In this document: positions 26,833 to 36,611 of the stretch, piece by piece | Position numbering within the stretch: position 1 is the stretch's first letter | Layout of the letters: the number at the start of each line of letters is the position of its first letter | Assembly (NCBI GenBank): GCA_023432805.1 | Contig: JAEYUG010000129.1 | Location: 4,230 to 68,229, forward strand | Length of the DNA: 64,000 nucleotides | Source: Bacteroidota bacterium | Lineage (GTDB): Bacteria; Bacteroidota; Ignavibacteria; SZUA-365 | Reading direction: 5' to 3' | Notes under the pieces: model-generated | What the model was told of the DNA's origin: nothing | Seen by the model: only the letters and a program-made list of their open reading frames with translations | The model's database searches: none | Translations under genes and position numbers: made by a program

Positions 26833-27489
26833 TCAGACGCCGCGCGTGTCGGGGGACCAGATGTACTTATGCATCTGCAACTGGAAACGGACGGGAACGC
26901 GCTCATCGAGGATCCACCGAACGAGGTCGACATTCGCCAGTGTCCCGAACACGGGCGAGAAGAGCACAGTTCCGACACGTTCGTGAATGCGGTGCTCGCG
27001 CAGCATCGCGCAGGACCATTCGAAATCCTCCCGGTCGGCGATCACGAACTTGACCTCGTCTCCGGGCTTGAGGTACTCGATGTTCGTCCACAGATTCCTG
27101 CGCGCCATGCCGGAGGCGGGACACTTGAGATCCATGATCAGGATCGCGCGGGGATCCACGTCGCTGATGTCAACATGTCCACCGGTCTCGATCGCGACTT
27201 CGTATCCCTCGTCGCAGAGACGGCCGATCAATTCGTGCACGGCTTCCTGTTCGAGAGGTTCGCCACCCGTCAACTCCACGAACCGGCATCCGGAACGCGC
27301 AACATCCCCCAGAATCGTGTCGATGTCGACGACATCCCCGCCTGTTGTGTGGTCCAGAGCATAAGGGGTGTCGCACCAGCGGCAGCGCAGACCGCATCCA
27401 TGCAGGCGTACAAAAACGCAGGGCAGCCCCGATCGGCTGCCCTCACCTTGTACGCTGAAGAAAATCTCGCTGAGCTTCAGCGATGCCAT
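26833..27489 (-). CDS. queE: 7-carboxy-7-deazaguanine synthase (radical SAM)
   Basis: A 218-residue radical SAM enzyme. The ATG at 27489 (MASLKLSEIFFSVQGEGSRS) gives the typical family N-terminus; the longer upstream frame overlaps bioY and is discarded. The iron-sulfur motif CxxxCxxC is in HGCGLRCRWCDTPYA, and FVELTGGEPL contains the SAM-binding GGE motif. It converts 6-carboxytetrahydropterin to 7-carboxy-7-deazaguanine. The start lies four bases after the bioY stop codon, indicating co-transcription. The preceding pathway step, queD, is not in this window. Confidence 0.95.
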   Translation of the reverse strand: MASLKLSEIFFSVQGEGSRSGLPCVFVRLHGCGLRCRWCDTPYALDHTTGGDVVDIDTILGDVARSGCRFVELTGGEPLEQEAVHELIGRLCDEGYEVAIETGGHVDISDVDPRAILIMDLKCPASGMARRNLWTNIEYLKPGDEVKFVIADREDFEWSCAMLREHRIHERVGTVLFSPVFGTLANVDLVRWILDERVPVRFQLQMHKYIWSPDTRGV

Positions 27490-27493
27490 GTGT

Positions 27494-28072
27494 CTACCGC
27501 GAGAAACGTCCGAGCTGCGATGCGAGTCCGGCCGCAACGAGAATCTTGACGGCATCCCACACCTGCAGGCTGGTAAAGCCCGCGGCGATGCTGGCGCTCC
27601 AGTTGTGGAACACAACCAGGTTCAGCTGCGCGGTGCCGATGGCGAACACGACGAGCATGGCGGGGATCATCGCAGCGACTGCCGCGAGGTAGCGGGGCAG
27701 ACGGGCGATGGGGGACTGGTGCAGCAGCAGGCCGGTCACGTATGCGGCGAGCGGGAACGCGATGAGGTAGCCGCCGGTGGGACCAAGCAGATGAAGAAAC
27801 GTACCGCTGAAACCAGCGAAGACGGGGAGTCCCGCAGCGCCCATCCCGAGGTAGGCGACCTGCGCGAGCGCGCCCTTGCGGGCACCGAGCATGGCGCCGG
27901 ACAGCAGCACGAAGACGCTCTGCAGCGTGAAGGGCACGGGAGCGAAGGGAATGACGATCTGGGCGCCGACAGCAGTCAGCAGCGCAAACGCGCTGATCCA
28001 CAGGGCGGACGATACTGCACGGCTGTTCCCGACGGACAGCGCACGATCAATGGTGAGAACGGAAGACTGCAT
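27494..28072 (-). CDS. bioY: BioY-like biotin ECF transporter S-component
   Basis: A 192-residue membrane protein with six hydrophobic segments. PFTLQSVFVLLSGAMLGARK and FLHLLGPTGGYLIAFPLAAY are hallmark BioY stretches. BioY binds and imports biotin, alone or with an ECF energising module; no ECF ATPase genes are present here. It is the first gene of a run with queE, queF and queC. That placement is odd for biotin uptake, so a different or additional ligand cannot be excluded, although the sequence looks like ordinary BioY. Confidence 0.88.
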   Translation of the reverse strand: MQSSVLTIDRALSVGNSRAVSSALWISAFALLTAVGAQIVIPFAPVPFTLQSVFVLLSGAMLGARKGALAQVAYLGMGAAGLPVFAGFSGTFLHLLGPTGGYLIAFPLAAYVTGLLLHQSPIARLPRYLAAVAAMIPAMLVVFAIGTAQLNLVVFHNWSASIAAGFTSLQVWDAVKILVAAGLASQLGRFSR

Positions 28073-28159
28073 GATTCCTCAAACGAGAGTAATGTTCAGA
28101 CACAAAGCTACCTGTTTTTTCCGCGCCGATCAACTCGATCGGGAGAGTGAACACACTCG

Positions 28160-28618
28160 TCAGCCCGGTGCCGTCTCGATCAACTCCTTGGTCCGCTTCT
28201 GACGGTACGCGAACATGCCGCGGATCTGCCGGTTGACAAAGAGCGCGTTCGCCAGCCGTCCCAGCACACCGAACGGCAGTTCATACTCGACCTCATCGAC
28301 GAGCAGCGTGCCGCCACGCTCGGCACGGAACGTTCGCATCTGCCGCCATGAGCGGAAGGGCCCGCGCACCTGCACATCGCGCATGCGGTGCGGGGGCTCG
28401 TAGACATCGAACTGCATCTCCCAGAGCTGGGTCACCAGAGGAAGCGGCCGCACGCGCAGCACCACCCGTGCTCCTGGCGCCATGGGATCCTGAAACGCCA
28501 CCTCGACCTTCACGCCCGGCGGCGTGATGCGCCGCAGGTTCGCAGGCTCCGTGTGAAACCCGAACACCCGCTCCGGCTCCACCGCAATCCACACCTCCGA
28601 AACATACCGTTGCATCAT
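28160..28618 (-). CDS. SRPBCC (START-like) family protein
   Basis: A 152-residue helix-grip protein. The ATG at 28618 is chosen because GGTGGAG lies about 10 bases upstream; a GTG at 28657 would add 13 residues. The pattern YVSEVWIAVEPERVFGFHTE, then LRRITPPG, FDVYEPPHRM and VDEVEYELPFGVLGRLA matches the polyketide cyclase/ligand-binding branch of SRPBCC proteins, like those sometimes fused to YfcH-type epimerases. It probably binds a hydrophobic ligand; the ligand is unknown. It is in the same direction as bioY, 87 bases upstream. Confidence 0.8.
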   Translation of the reverse strand: MMQRYVSEVWIAVEPERVFGFHTEPANLRRITPPGVKVEVAFQDPMAPGARVVLRVRPLPLVTQLWEMQFDVYEPPHRMRDVQVRGPFRSWRQMRTFRAERGGTLLVDEVEYELPFGVLGRLANALFVNRQIRGMFAYRQKRTKELIETAPG

Positions 28619-28676
28619 TGCGCTGCTCTCCACCTGTTCATGATGCTGCTCCAACACTCACAACCTGTGATTTCGT

Positions 28677-30140
28677 TCACCGAGTCCGATGGCGATAGAC
28701 GAGGGAGAGTGAGCTCGCGTGCAGGAGATTGAACTCACGGCTTCGTTCAACGACATCCTTCATCATCTGCGCGCGATTGGTGCGAATCTCGTACCGGCCA
28801 TCACGCACATGTTCAGCCGCAATGACGACGAAATCCGCTGCCGGCAGCATTGCTGCAACCTCGGACGAATCCCCTGTGAAGCGGACGGTGGCAGCTGAGT
28901 GTCGATAGATGCTCTTGCCCGCATGATTGACAATGACGGTATCGCCCGAGGTCGCGACCTTGTCGAGGACGCCTTCGGCTTCCCTGACAGGAAGCATCGG
29001 ATCCGCATGCATGCGTGCACGCATGGTCTGTACGGTTGAGAGGATGAGGATACTGATCGACAAAATCAGAATGGCGAGGTTTCCGTGTCTCGGCGTGATG
29101 AGGCGCGTTGATTCGGAAACGATGACAAGAACGAGAAGAGGGAGGATCGGTATGATGAATCGAGGATGCGACAGCGGCATGAAGAAGGCGATTGAACGCA
29201 TGACCACGACACCGCCCAGATACAGAAGCACGAGAAGGGAGGCATCACGGACATGAGGATGCCGGTCCGACCGCAACCCGCACAGCGATATGCCGACGGT
29301 CACGAGTACCATGGTGAAACCGATCGTCGTCGAAGTGAATGATCGGTCGGTATCCAAACCCTGTCTGCTCACCAGACCGATGACAGCCCAGCCCACATCG
29401 GAAACATGGTGCAGAATGTCAAGATTGAAATCGAATCGCGGTGATCCACTCAGATGACCGGTCACGAGGATGTTCCACAGAATGAGGCCGCACAGCGACA
29501 GCAACGCCACTCCCGCGATGCGAAGGGTTCTGCCGAGCGACTCCCTCCTGCCTGCAGCTGAAACGGCAGCGGGAAGGAGGGCCAGCAACAGCGGAACGCC
29601 GGCATACCGCACCACCGGAATGGCCATGACGACAGCAGCTGGAAGTATGTCGCGGCCGGAGCGATGGTCGTGCAGCGCGTACATCAGTCCGATCACGAGG
29701 AAACCGAACAGGTGCTCCGAAAGCGGCGTCGCCAGCAGCATGTGCTGGGCGGGAAGCAGCGCCATGGCCGCAAGGACGACAGTGCGCAACAGCATCCTCG
29801 GAAGCAATACCGACAGTGCGTGATTCAACAGGACAAGCGTCCCCCCGAATGCGAGCAGCGAGACCAGCACAAGCGCCTGCGCGGGCCAGAGACCGAAGAG
29901 CGACAGCACCGCCCCTGCCATGGGGTATCCGGGTGCCCACACCATGTGCACACCCTCGAGATCCCCTCTCAGAATCGCCCGGACGGAATCGACATAGAAG
30001 AACTGATCGTATCCCAGATACATCTGCCAGTGGGATGCGTACCCCGCGGCAAGCACACCGCACAGGGCTGCGACAAGTGCGGGAGCAACCACTGACAGCC
30101 TGAACATCCCATGGACCGTCACACCATCGCTGCCGCGCAC
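28677..30140 (-). CDS. Polytopic membrane protein, GT-C (family 39-like) glycosyltransferase candidate
   Basis: A 487-residue protein with about ten hydrophobic segments in the first 380 residues and a soluble C-terminal domain. The stretch SHWQMYLGYDQFFYVDSVRAI near the N-terminus resembles the first periplasmic loop of GT-C mannosyltransferases, where an acidic residue is catalytic; this assignment is tentative. A GTG at 30140 sits five bases after the leuS stop codon, and an ATG at 30107 is an alternative start. It is likely co-transcribed with leuS. It may transfer sugar from a lipid-linked donor in the periplasm. Confidence 0.65.
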   Translation of the reverse strand: MRGSDGVTVHGMFRLSVVAPALVAALCGVLAAGYASHWQMYLGYDQFFYVDSVRAILRGDLEGVHMVWAPGYPMAGAVLSLFGLWPAQALVLVSLLAFGGTLVLLNHALSVLLPRMLLRTVVLAAMALLPAQHMLLATPLSEHLFGFLVIGLMYALHDHRSGRDILPAAVVMAIPVVRYAGVPLLLALLPAAVSAAGRRESLGRTLRIAGVALLSLCGLILWNILVTGHLSGSPRFDFNLDILHHVSDVGWAVIGLVSRQGLDTDRSFTSTTIGFTMVLVTVGISLCGLRSDRHPHVRDASLLVLLYLGGVVVMRSIAFFMPLSHPRFIIPILPLLVLVIVSESTRLITPRHGNLAILILSISILILSTVQTMRARMHADPMLPVREAEGVLDKVATSGDTVIVNHAGKSIYRHSAATVRFTGDSSEVAAMLPAADFVVIAAEHVRDGRYEIRTNRAQMMKDVVERSREFNLLHASSLSLVYRHRTR

Positions 30141-30145
30141 ACGTC

Positions 30146-32578
30146 CTACCGCACGACGATGTTGACGAGCTTGTCAGGCACGGCAATCACCTTGACCACC
30201 GTGCGACCGTCCAACTGCGAAGCCACCCGCTCATTCGCACGCGCACGCGCCTCGAGTTCGTCAACCGCCGTGCCCTTCGGCACCAGCATCTTGTCGCGCA
30301 GCTTGCCGTTCACCTGCAGCACCACCTCGACCTCGTCATCCACTGTCAGCGCGGCGTCATACGCCGGCCACGGCGCATGCGCCAGCGTCTCCGCATGTCC
30401 CAGCAGGGACCACAGTTCCTCGGCCAGATGCGGCGCAAACGGCGCGAGCAGCAGCACGAAGGTTTCCATCACGACACGCGGACGCACATCCCGCTTGTTC
30501 ATCTCGTTGACGAAGATCATCATCTGCGAAATCGCCGTGTTGAAACGCAGCGCCTCGATGTCCTCACCCACCTTGCAGATGGTTTTGTGGAGGAGGCGGA
30601 GCACCGCATCATCCGGGGTCGCGTCGGTGATCGACGCATCGAGCAGCGGAAGCTTCCCATCGGGCTCGTCGGCGATGTACAGCCTCCATACCCGGTTGAG
30701 GAAGCGGTGCACTCCCTCCACACCCTTTGTGTTCCAGGGCTTGACCTGCTCGAGGGGACCCATGAACATCTCGAACAAGCGCAGCGTGTCGGCGCCGTAT
30801 TCGCGTATCACGTCGTCGGGATTGATCACGTTGCCGAAGCTCTTCGACATCTTGCGGCCGTCCTCACCCAGAATCATGCCCTGGTTGACCAGGCGCATGA
30901 AGGGCTCCTTCGACGAGACGAGACCGAGGTCGAAGAGCACCTTGTGCCAGAAGCGTGCATAGAGTAGGTGCAGCACGGCGTGCTCGGTACCGCCGACGTA
31001 GAGATCGACGGGACCCCAGTACTTCTCCTTCTCCGGATCGCAGAACATTTCGTCGTTCTGGGGATCCATGAAGCGTAGGTAGTACCAGCACGAGCCGGCC
31101 CACTGCGGCATGGTGTTCGTCTCGCGCAGGGCGGGCGCGCCGGTTGCGGGATCGACGGTCTCGACCCACGAGGTGATCGTGGCGAGCGGTGACTCGCCCG
31201 TGCCGCTCGGCTTGTACGATTCGACCTCGGGCAGGGTGACGGGAAGCTCGCCGTCGGGCACGAGCGAATGCGTGCCGTCCGCATGATGCAGCACCGGAAA
31301 CGGCTCGCCCCAGTAGCGCTGCCGCGAGAACAGCCAGTCGCGCAGCTTGTAGTTGACCGTGCGTGCGCCGAGTCCCTTCTCTTCGAGCCAGGCTGTGACT
31401 TTCTCGAAGGCCTCGCGGTAGCCGAGTCCATTGATGAAGCCGCTGTTGACCGCGACCCCGTGTTCCGTGTCGGTGTGCGCGGCCTCGGCCACATTGCCAC
31501 CGCTCACCACCTCGACGATCGGGAGACCGAAGGTGCGCGCGAACTCCCAGTCGCGCGTGTCGTGCGCGGGCACTGCCATGATCGCGCCAGTGCCGTACGA
31601 GGCCAGCACATAGTCGGCGATCCACACGGGAATGCGCTCGCCGTTGACGGGATTGATCGCGTACGAGCCCGTGGCCGCGCCGGTCTTCTCCTTCGCCAGC
31701 TCGGTGCGCTCGAGGTCGCTCTTGCGCGCGGCCGCGTCGATGTACGCGTGCACGTCGGCGGCGCGATCGGGCGTGGTGATGCGATGCACCAGCGGATGCT
31801 CGGGCGCCAGCACCATGTACGTCGCGCCCCAGAGGGTGTCGGGCCGCGTGGTGAACACGCGCACGACATCATCGGAGTTTTCGATCTGAAAATCCACTTC
31901 CGCACCCTCGCTGCGGCCGATCCAGTTGCGCTGCATGTCTTTGAGGCTCTCGGGCCACTCCAGCTCGTCGAGATCGCGCAGCAGCCGCTCGGCGTAGGCG
32001 GTGATGCGCAGCATCCACTGGCGCATGGGACGCCGCACGACGGTGAAGCCCTTCTCGACCTGCTCGGGCACCTCCTCGTTGGCGAGCACGGTGCCGAGTT
32101 CGGGGCACCAGTTCACCGGCACGTCGGCGATGTACGCGAGTCCCTTTTCATGCAGCCGCGCGAAGATCCACTGCGTCCACTTGTAGTAGCGCGCGTCGGT
32201 CGTGTTGATCTCGCGGCTCCAGTCATACGAGAAGCCGATCATCTTCAGCTGCCGGCGGAACGTCTCGACATTCTGCTTCGTGGTGATGGCGGGATGCACG
32301 CCCGTCTTGACCGCGTACTGCTCGGCCGGCAGGCCGAAGGCATCCCATCCCATGGGATGCAGCACGTTGAATCCCCGCATGCGCTTGTAGCGCGCGATGA
32401 TGTCGGTGGCGGTGTAGCCTTCGGGATGGCCCACATGCAGGCCCGCACCGGAGGGATACGGGAACATGTCGAGCACATAGTACTTCGGGCGGGAAGCGTC
32501 TTCGACGGTCACGAAGGTGTCGTGCTCGTCCCAGTACGCCTGCCAGTGGGCTTCGATCTCGGAGAAGGGGTAGCGCAT
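30146..32578 (-). CDS. leuS: Leucine-tRNA ligase
   Basis: An 810-residue class I aminoacyl-tRNA synthetase. The ATG at 32578 begins [20 protein letters not shown], the family start; a frame open further upstream runs into hairpin repeats and is not coding. The HIGH-type motif is HVGH (48-51) within [18 protein letters not shown], and KMSKS lies near residue 576 (KMSKSFGNV). The editing domain sits between, with [15 protein letters not shown]. Length and motif spacing are normal for bacterial LeuRS. It is followed five bases later by a membrane protein gene. Confidence 0.97.
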   Translation of the reverse strand: MRYPFSEIEAHWQAYWDEHDTFVTVEDASRPKYYVLDMFPYPSGAGLHVGHPEGYTATDIIARYKRMRGFNVLHPMGWDAFGLPAEQYAVKTGVHPAITTKQNVETFRRQLKMIGFSYDWSREINTTDARYYKWTQWIFARLHEKGLAYIADVPVNWCPELGTVLANEEVPEQVEKGFTVVRRPMRQWMLRITAYAERLLRDLDELEWPESLKDMQRNWIGRSEGAEVDFQIENSDDVVRVFTTRPDTLWGATYMVLAPEHPLVHRITTPDRAADVHAYIDAAARKSDLERTELAKEKTGAATGSYAINPVNGERIPVWIADYVLASYGTGAIMAVPAHDTRDWEFARTFGLPIVEVVSGGNVAEAAHTDTEHGVAVNSGFINGLGYREAFEKVTAWLEEKGLGARTVNYKLRDWLFSRQRYWGEPFPVLHHADGTHSLVPDGELPVTLPEVESYKPSGTGESPLATITSWVETVDPATGAPALRETNTMPQWAGSCWYYLRFMDPQNDEMFCDPEKEKYWGPVDLYVGGTEHAVLHLLYARFWHKVLFDLGLVSSKEPFMRLVNQGMILGEDGRKMSKSFGNVINPDDVIREYGADTLRLFEMFMGPLEQVKPWNTKGVEGVHRFLNRVWRLYIADEPDGKLPLLDASITDATPDDAVLRLLHKTICKVGEDIEALRFNTAISQMMIFVNEMNKRDVRPRVVMETFVLLLAPFAPHLAEELWSLLGHAETLAHAPWPAYDAALTVDDEVEVVLQVNGKLRDKMLVPKGTAVDELEARARANERVASQLDGRTVVKVIAVPDKLVNIVVR

Positions 32579-32658
32579 GCTGCGTGGTCGGGTTGAGAGT
32601 GGCGGAAGCGAAAAAAGTGCAACACATAAAGTACGTCCATTCGCCGACATCCCCAACG

Positions 32659-32730
32659 GGAGGGTGGACGCCCTCGTCCACTCCTGACGAATGTTCAGTG
32701 GGTGTTGTGTGGACGAGGCGTCCACCGACC
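32659..32730. repeat. REP-like cluster 5 (inverted pair, BIME-like)
   Basis: Hairpin GTGGACG-CCCT-CGTCCAC at 32664-32681 has a GGAG foot (32659-32662). An inverted copy GTGGACG-AGG-CGTCCAC at 32709-32725 is followed by GACC, so it has a GGTC foot on the minus strand. The intervening bases, read on the minus strand, match the linker in cluster 2 (shared CTGAACAT and CGTCAGGA). The pair lies between the divergent leuS and bamA-like genes. Confidence 0.9.
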
Positions 32731-32782
32731 TTTCCCCTCCATTCCCCTTTCACCGCACGCCGCATCGCCGTAGTTTTCGTCC

Positions 32783-34537
32783 ATGCGCATCGCCTTCGTC
32801 ATCGCCTTTTCCATCCTCACCGTATCTACGGCATGCGCGTCGATGCAGCAGCCCGTCACCGACAGCACGCGCGTCGATCCCTTCTTCATCGGTCTCACCG
32901 CCACATCTCCCGCCGAGCTCACCACGCACCTGCGCACACGCGGCGCACTCGCGGGCACCGACGACACCCTCCGCGCACGCATCACCACCGCCACCCTCGA
33001 CTACCTCGCCTCCCGCGGCCACTGGTTCGCCCGCATCGACAGCATCCGCGTCACGGAGGCTTCCCCCGGTGCGGTGCGTCGCGCCACGATCCACCTCGCG
33101 GAGGGTCCCGCGGCCATCGTCGCCCGCCTCACCTTCGAGGGCAACGCGGCGCTCCCCTCCTCCACTCTTCTCGCCGCCTGCGATCTCGCACCCGGTGCAC
33201 GCTTCAGCACCACCGCGCTCGAAGCCGACATCGTGCGCCTGCTCGCGCTCTACGACAGGTCGGGATACCCCTTCGCGTCGATCCGCGTGGGGGATGTGAC
33301 CGTGCACCGCGCAGGCGACGAGGCGCCGACCGATGTGCTGCTCGTCATCGACGAGGGGAAGCTGGTGCAGATCGCCGAAATCACCGTCGAGGGCAACACG
33401 CTCACACGCACCGATGTGATCGTGCGTGAGACGCGCATCACCGAGAACGAACCGTGGGATGCCGAGAAGACCGGCGAGGTGCGGCGCAGGCTCGAACGGC
33501 TGGGCTACTTCAGCTCGGTGAAGGAACCGGAGCTGTATATCCGAAATGAGCAGGGGGGACTCCTCCTCCGCGTGGTCGAGGGCGGAACGAATACCTTCGA
33601 CGGCGTGATCGGCTATCAACCGCCTCGCAGTGCGGCCGAGACCGGCGAGCTGACCGGACTGGTCAATCTCTCGTTCCGCAATCTCTTCGGCACGGGCCGC
33701 CGCTTCGACGCGCGATGGGAACGTGCCGCACGCCAGGTTTCGGAGCTGGAACTCCGCTATCACGAGCCGTGGGTCTTCGGCTTCCCGTTCAGCCTGCAGG
33801 GGGCCTTCGCGCAGCGGCAGCAGGATTCCACCTACGTCCGTCGCGGCATCGACCTGCGCGCGACATGGATGGCGGATGCGGGCTTCCATGTGTCGGGTAT
33901 GTTCCTCCGCACCGATGTGATTCCCTCGATCGGTGCAGGCATCGGCGCGCCGGAGGCGGGCGCGACCACGTCCGCCGGCGTCGAACTGCTGCTGGATGCC
34001 CGCGACAACATCTACAATCCCCTTTCCGGATACGTCGTGCGCAACGCCTGGTCCGTCGGATCGAAGCGCATCGATCACGCAGGTGGCACGACCCGTGGTG
34101 CCGTACAGCGCATCGAACTCGACGCCTCGCTCTTCGTCGAGGTGCTGCCGCGCGCCGTGCTGGCCCTCATGGTGCACGGACGAGAGTTGCGTGGCGAACT
34201 GGTGGATGCCAGCGACGTGTATCGTATCGGCGGCGCCAACACGCTCCGAGGGTACCGTGAGGAGCAGTTCACCGGCACGCGCCTCGCCTGGTCGGCCGTG
34301 GAGACACGCTACAGCCTCGGCCGCCGGAGCTTCGCTTTCCTCTTCTTCGATTTAGGCTATATTTACCAGGCAGCACGCGGAGTCGCATTGCCGGAGTTCC
34401 GTACCGTTCAATACGGGTATGGACTCGGCGGACGCATCGAGACCGGTCTCGGCATTCTCGGCGTCAGCTACGCGCTCGGCGAAGGCGACAGCTTCAGCAC
34501 TGGAAAAATTCACTTCGGTCTCATCAACGAATTCTGA
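32783..34537 (+). CDS. BamA/TamA-family outer membrane protein
   Basis: A 584-residue protein with an N-terminal signal sequence (MRIAFVIAFSILTVSTACAS). Residues 80-270 or so hold POTRA-like repeats (LTFEGNAALP, ITVEGNTLTRTDVIVRETRI). The rest is a 16-strand-type beta barrel with DARDNIYNPLSGYV and the conserved loop motif GGANTLRGYREEQF that enters the barrel in Omp85 proteins, ending in an aromatic residue (LINEF). Omp85 proteins insert or translocate outer-membrane proteins. It has fewer POTRA domains than a standard BamA, so it may be a TamA-like or accessory member. It starts a seven-gene run; ubiA-like follows within seven bases. Confidence 0.88.
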   Translation: MRIAFVIAFSILTVSTACASMQQPVTDSTRVDPFFIGLTATSPAELTTHLRTRGALAGTDDTLRARITTATLDYLASRGHWFARIDSIRVTEASPGAVRRATIHLAEGPAAIVARLTFEGNAALPSSTLLAACDLAPGARFSTTALEADIVRLLALYDRSGYPFASIRVGDVTVHRAGDEAPTDVLLVIDEGKLVQIAEITVEGNTLTRTDVIVRETRITENEPWDAEKTGEVRRRLERLGYFSSVKEPELYIRNEQGGLLLRVVEGGTNTFDGVIGYQPPRSAAETGELTGLVNLSFRNLFGTGRRFDARWERAARQVSELELRYHEPWVFGFPFSLQGAFAQRQQDSTYVRRGIDLRATWMADAGFHVSGMFLRTDVIPSIGAGIGAPEAGATTSAGVELLLDARDNIYNPLSGYVVRNAWSVGSKRIDHAGGTTRGAVQRIELDASLFVEVLPRAVLALMVHGRELRGELVDASDVYRIGGANTLRGYREEQFTGTRLAWSAVETRYSLGRRSFAFLFFDLGYIYQAARGVALPEFRTVQYGYGLGGRIETGLGILGVSYALGEGDSFSTGKIHFGLINEF

Positions 34538-34543
34538 TCCGTC

Positions 34544-35422
34544 GTGTCTCCCGACATGCATCACGGAACATCGCGCATCGCGCAACAAGCCCGCGGCCTG
34601 TTCTCACTGACACGTCCGTTGAACATGCTGATCGCGATCATCGGCACCATCGCTGCGGCGCTCATTGCAGACGTGGCGCAGGGGACCTGGGTGCCCGTGC
34701 TTCTTGCTGCTGCCACCGCCGCGTTCATCGGCGCAGCCGGCAACGTGATCAACGATGTGTTCGATGTGTCGATCGACCGCATCAACAAGCCGCAGCGCGC
34801 CATCGCCGCGGGCATCGTACATCCGCGGGTCGCGGCACTCACTGCGGCAATTGCGGCGGCGCTGGGCATTCTCACCGCGGCAGCCGTCGGTACATTCGCC
34901 CTCGCCCTCGCACTCGTGTCGCTGCTGCTGCTCTACCTGTACAGCGCGGCGTTCAAGCGCATGCCCCTCATCGGGAACATCACCGTGGGACTCATCACCG
35001 GCGCCGTCTTCATCCTCGGTGCCGCGGCCGCCGGCGACGTCAGTGCCGGCATCATCCCGGCCCTCTTCGCATGCGTGTTCAACATCGGTCGCGAAATTCT
35101 CAAGGACATCGAAGACATGCACGGCGACCGGGAATCCGGCGTGCGCACTTTCCCGCTCGATCACGGCGTGGAGCCCGCCCTGCATCTTTCCGCCATCATC
35201 TTCGGCCTCGTCATCCTCGCCTCGCCCCTGCCCTGGCTCCTTGCAGGGTACTCCGTTTGGTACCTGCTACTCGTGCTTTTTTGTGTGGATTCCGTCATCC
35301 TGTATTGTATGTTGCGTGCATACAGACATCCAACCACACAGACGCTGCGTCACATCAACGGCATTCTCAAGATCGCCATGATCCTTGGGATTGTCGCCAT
35401 TGTTGTCGGCACTGTGACATGA
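34544..35422 (+). CDS. UbiA-family prenyltransferase (GGGP-type geranylgeranyltransferase-like)
   Basis: A 292-residue membrane protein with about eight hydrophobic segments. The first Asp-rich motif is NVINDVFDVSIDRINKPQRA (NDxxDxxxD), and a second lies in ILKDIEDMHGDRESG. This pattern matches the digeranylgeranylglyceryl phosphate synthase-like branch found in Bacteroidota. It would attach a prenyl chain to a lipid or quinone precursor; the acceptor is uncertain. A GTG at 34544 and an ATG at 34556 are both possible starts, with no strong ribosome binding site. It is embedded in the run from the bamA-like gene to the Asp-box protein. Confidence 0.85.
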   Translation: MSPDMHHGTSRIAQQARGLFSLTRPLNMLIAIIGTIAAALIADVAQGTWVPVLLAAATAAFIGAAGNVINDVFDVSIDRINKPQRAIAAGIVHPRVAALTAAIAAALGILTAAAVGTFALALALVSLLLLYLYSAAFKRMPLIGNITVGLITGAVFILGAAAAGDVSAGIIPALFACVFNIGREILKDIEDMHGDRESGVRTFPLDHGVEPALHLSAIIFGLVILASPLPWLLAGYSVWYLLLVLFCVDSVILYCMLRAYRHPTTQTLRHINGILKIAMILGIVAIVVGTVT

Positions 35423-35431
35423 TGGTGACCC

Positions 35432-35647
35432 ATGAAGGCACAAACCTACGAATCCATTGAACGACGGATGAAGATCCGTCAAACCGTCTTCCGCGGCGTC
35501 CTTCTCGTTCTTCTCGTCGTCGTCTGCATCGCGATCAGCTGGTTCATCACCGATATGGGGTACGATCCGATCGAGCACGAAGGGAGCCTGACGCCCCGGC
35601 AGTCCGTCCCCGCCCTGCATGAACTGCCTCTCGCACCTCGAGCGTGA
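35432..35647 (+). CDS. Small single-pass membrane protein
   Basis: A 71-residue protein with a basic N-terminus (MKAQTYESIERRMKIRQTV) and one transmembrane segment (VLLVLLVVVCIAISWFI, about residues 24-40), then an acidic outer tail. No family was recognised. It starts nine bases after the ubiA-like stop codon and overlaps the start of rnhB by 29 bases, so it is translated within the run. It is probably real because the overlapping arrangement is tight and the composition is membrane-like. Confidence 0.65.
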   Translation: MKAQTYESIERRMKIRQTVFRGVLLVLLVVVCIAISWFITDMGYDPIEHEGSLTPRQSVPALHELPLAPRA

Positions 35648-36293
35648 GCTGATCGAAGCAGGGTGCACGCCCCTGGCGGGTGTGGATGAGGCGGGACGTG
35701 GTCCGCTTGCTGGACCCGTCACCGCAGCAGCGGTCGTGTTCGACGCGAACACGACGATTGAGGGAATGGATGACTCGAAGAAACTCACCCACGTGCAGCG
35801 AGAGGCGCTCGCCGTCGAAATCCGTCGGAAGTCTCTCGCGTACGCCATCTCCGACGTGGATGTGACAGAAATTGATCGGATCAACATTCTCCAGGCGAGT
35901 ATCTTGGCAATGCATCGGGCGGTGGATGCGCTCGGCCTCGTACCTGCACTCCTCCTCGTCGACGGCAACCGCTTCCATCATCCCCGGCTTCCCTTCCGCA
36001 CCATCATCAGGGGCGACAGCCTGTGCTTCTCCATCGCCGCAGCCTCCATCCTTGCCAAGGTCCATCGCGACGCCGTGATGGATGCGTACGACCTCGAATG
36101 GCCGCAGTATGGATTCGCCCGACATCGGGGCTACGCGACCGCCGCACATGTGGAAGCCCTCCGCACCCATGGTCCCTGCCCCCTGCACCGCACATCGTTC
36201 ACCGTCCGCGCGCTCGTCGAGCAGGAGCTTCCCTTCGATGATGCACCGCTCACGACTCGACACGGCGCGCGACGGAGAAACCCTCGCCGCTGA
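35619..36293 (+). CDS. rnhB: Ribonuclease HII
   Basis: A 224-residue enzyme that cleaves RNA in RNA/DNA hybrids and removes single ribonucleotides. GVDEAGRGPLAGPV carries the catalytic Asp-Glu pair, followed by DDSKKLT, the second acidic region LLVDGN, and SIAAASILAKVHRD. All catalytic positions seem intact. The start overlaps the small membrane protein by 29 bases, and the end overlaps yraN by 56 bases; rnhB next to yraN is a widespread bacterial pairing. Confidence 0.95.
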   Translation: MNCLSHLERELIEAGCTPLAGVDEAGRGPLAGPVTAAAVVFDANTTIEGMDDSKKLTHVQREALAVEIRRKSLAYAISDVDVTEIDRINILQASILAMHRAVDALGLVPALLLVDGNRFHHPRLPFRTIIRGDSLCFSIAAASILAKVHRDAVMDAYDLEWPQYGFARHRGYATAAHVEALRTHGPCPLHRTSFTVRALVEQELPFDDAPLTTRHGARRRNPRR

Positions 36294-36609
36294 GTATCTT
36301 GCGCAGCGTGGCTTCCGGATTCTCACGCGCAACTTCCGCTTCCACCACGGCGAAATCGACATCGTTGCACGCGATCATGCGTATACGGTCTTCGTCGAGG
36401 TCAAGAGTCGCGGCTCGTTTCGCTACGGTTCTCCGCTTCATGCGGTGACTCCTGCCAAGCAGCGGCAACTCATCCGCGTTGCACGCGGGTGGATGCACGT
36501 CCATCGTGTTGCGGAACTCGTCTGCCGCTTCGATGTGGTCGCTGTGGAATTTCATCCCGGCCGCACGGTCATCACCCACATTCCCAACGCCTTCACCGCA
36601 GATTCCTGA
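36238..36609 (+). CDS. YraN family (UPF0102) nuclease-fold protein
   Basis: A 123-residue protein. The ATG at 36238 (MMHRSRLDTARDGETLAAEYLAQRGF) is ten bases after GGAG and lies within the end of rnhB; the earlier frame is a shadow of rnhB. GEIDIVARD followed by VFVEVKSR gives the E-x-D...E-x-K pattern of the PD-(D/E)XK nuclease fold. The biological role of YraN is unsettled; association with rnhB suggests DNA processing. Confidence 0.92.
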   Translation: MMHRSRLDTARDGETLAAEYLAQRGFRILTRNFRFHHGEIDIVARDHAYTVFVEVKSRGSFRYGSPLHAVTPAKQRQLIRVARGWMHVHRVAELVCRFDVVAVEFHPGRTVITHIPNAFTADS

Positions 36610-36611
36610 TC

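Noticed and set aside
27494..28072. QueT-type queuosine precursor transporter in place of BioY
   Set aside because: The GPTGGYLIAFPLAAY and PFTLQSVFVLLSG stretches match BioY. Gene context alone does not justify renaming.
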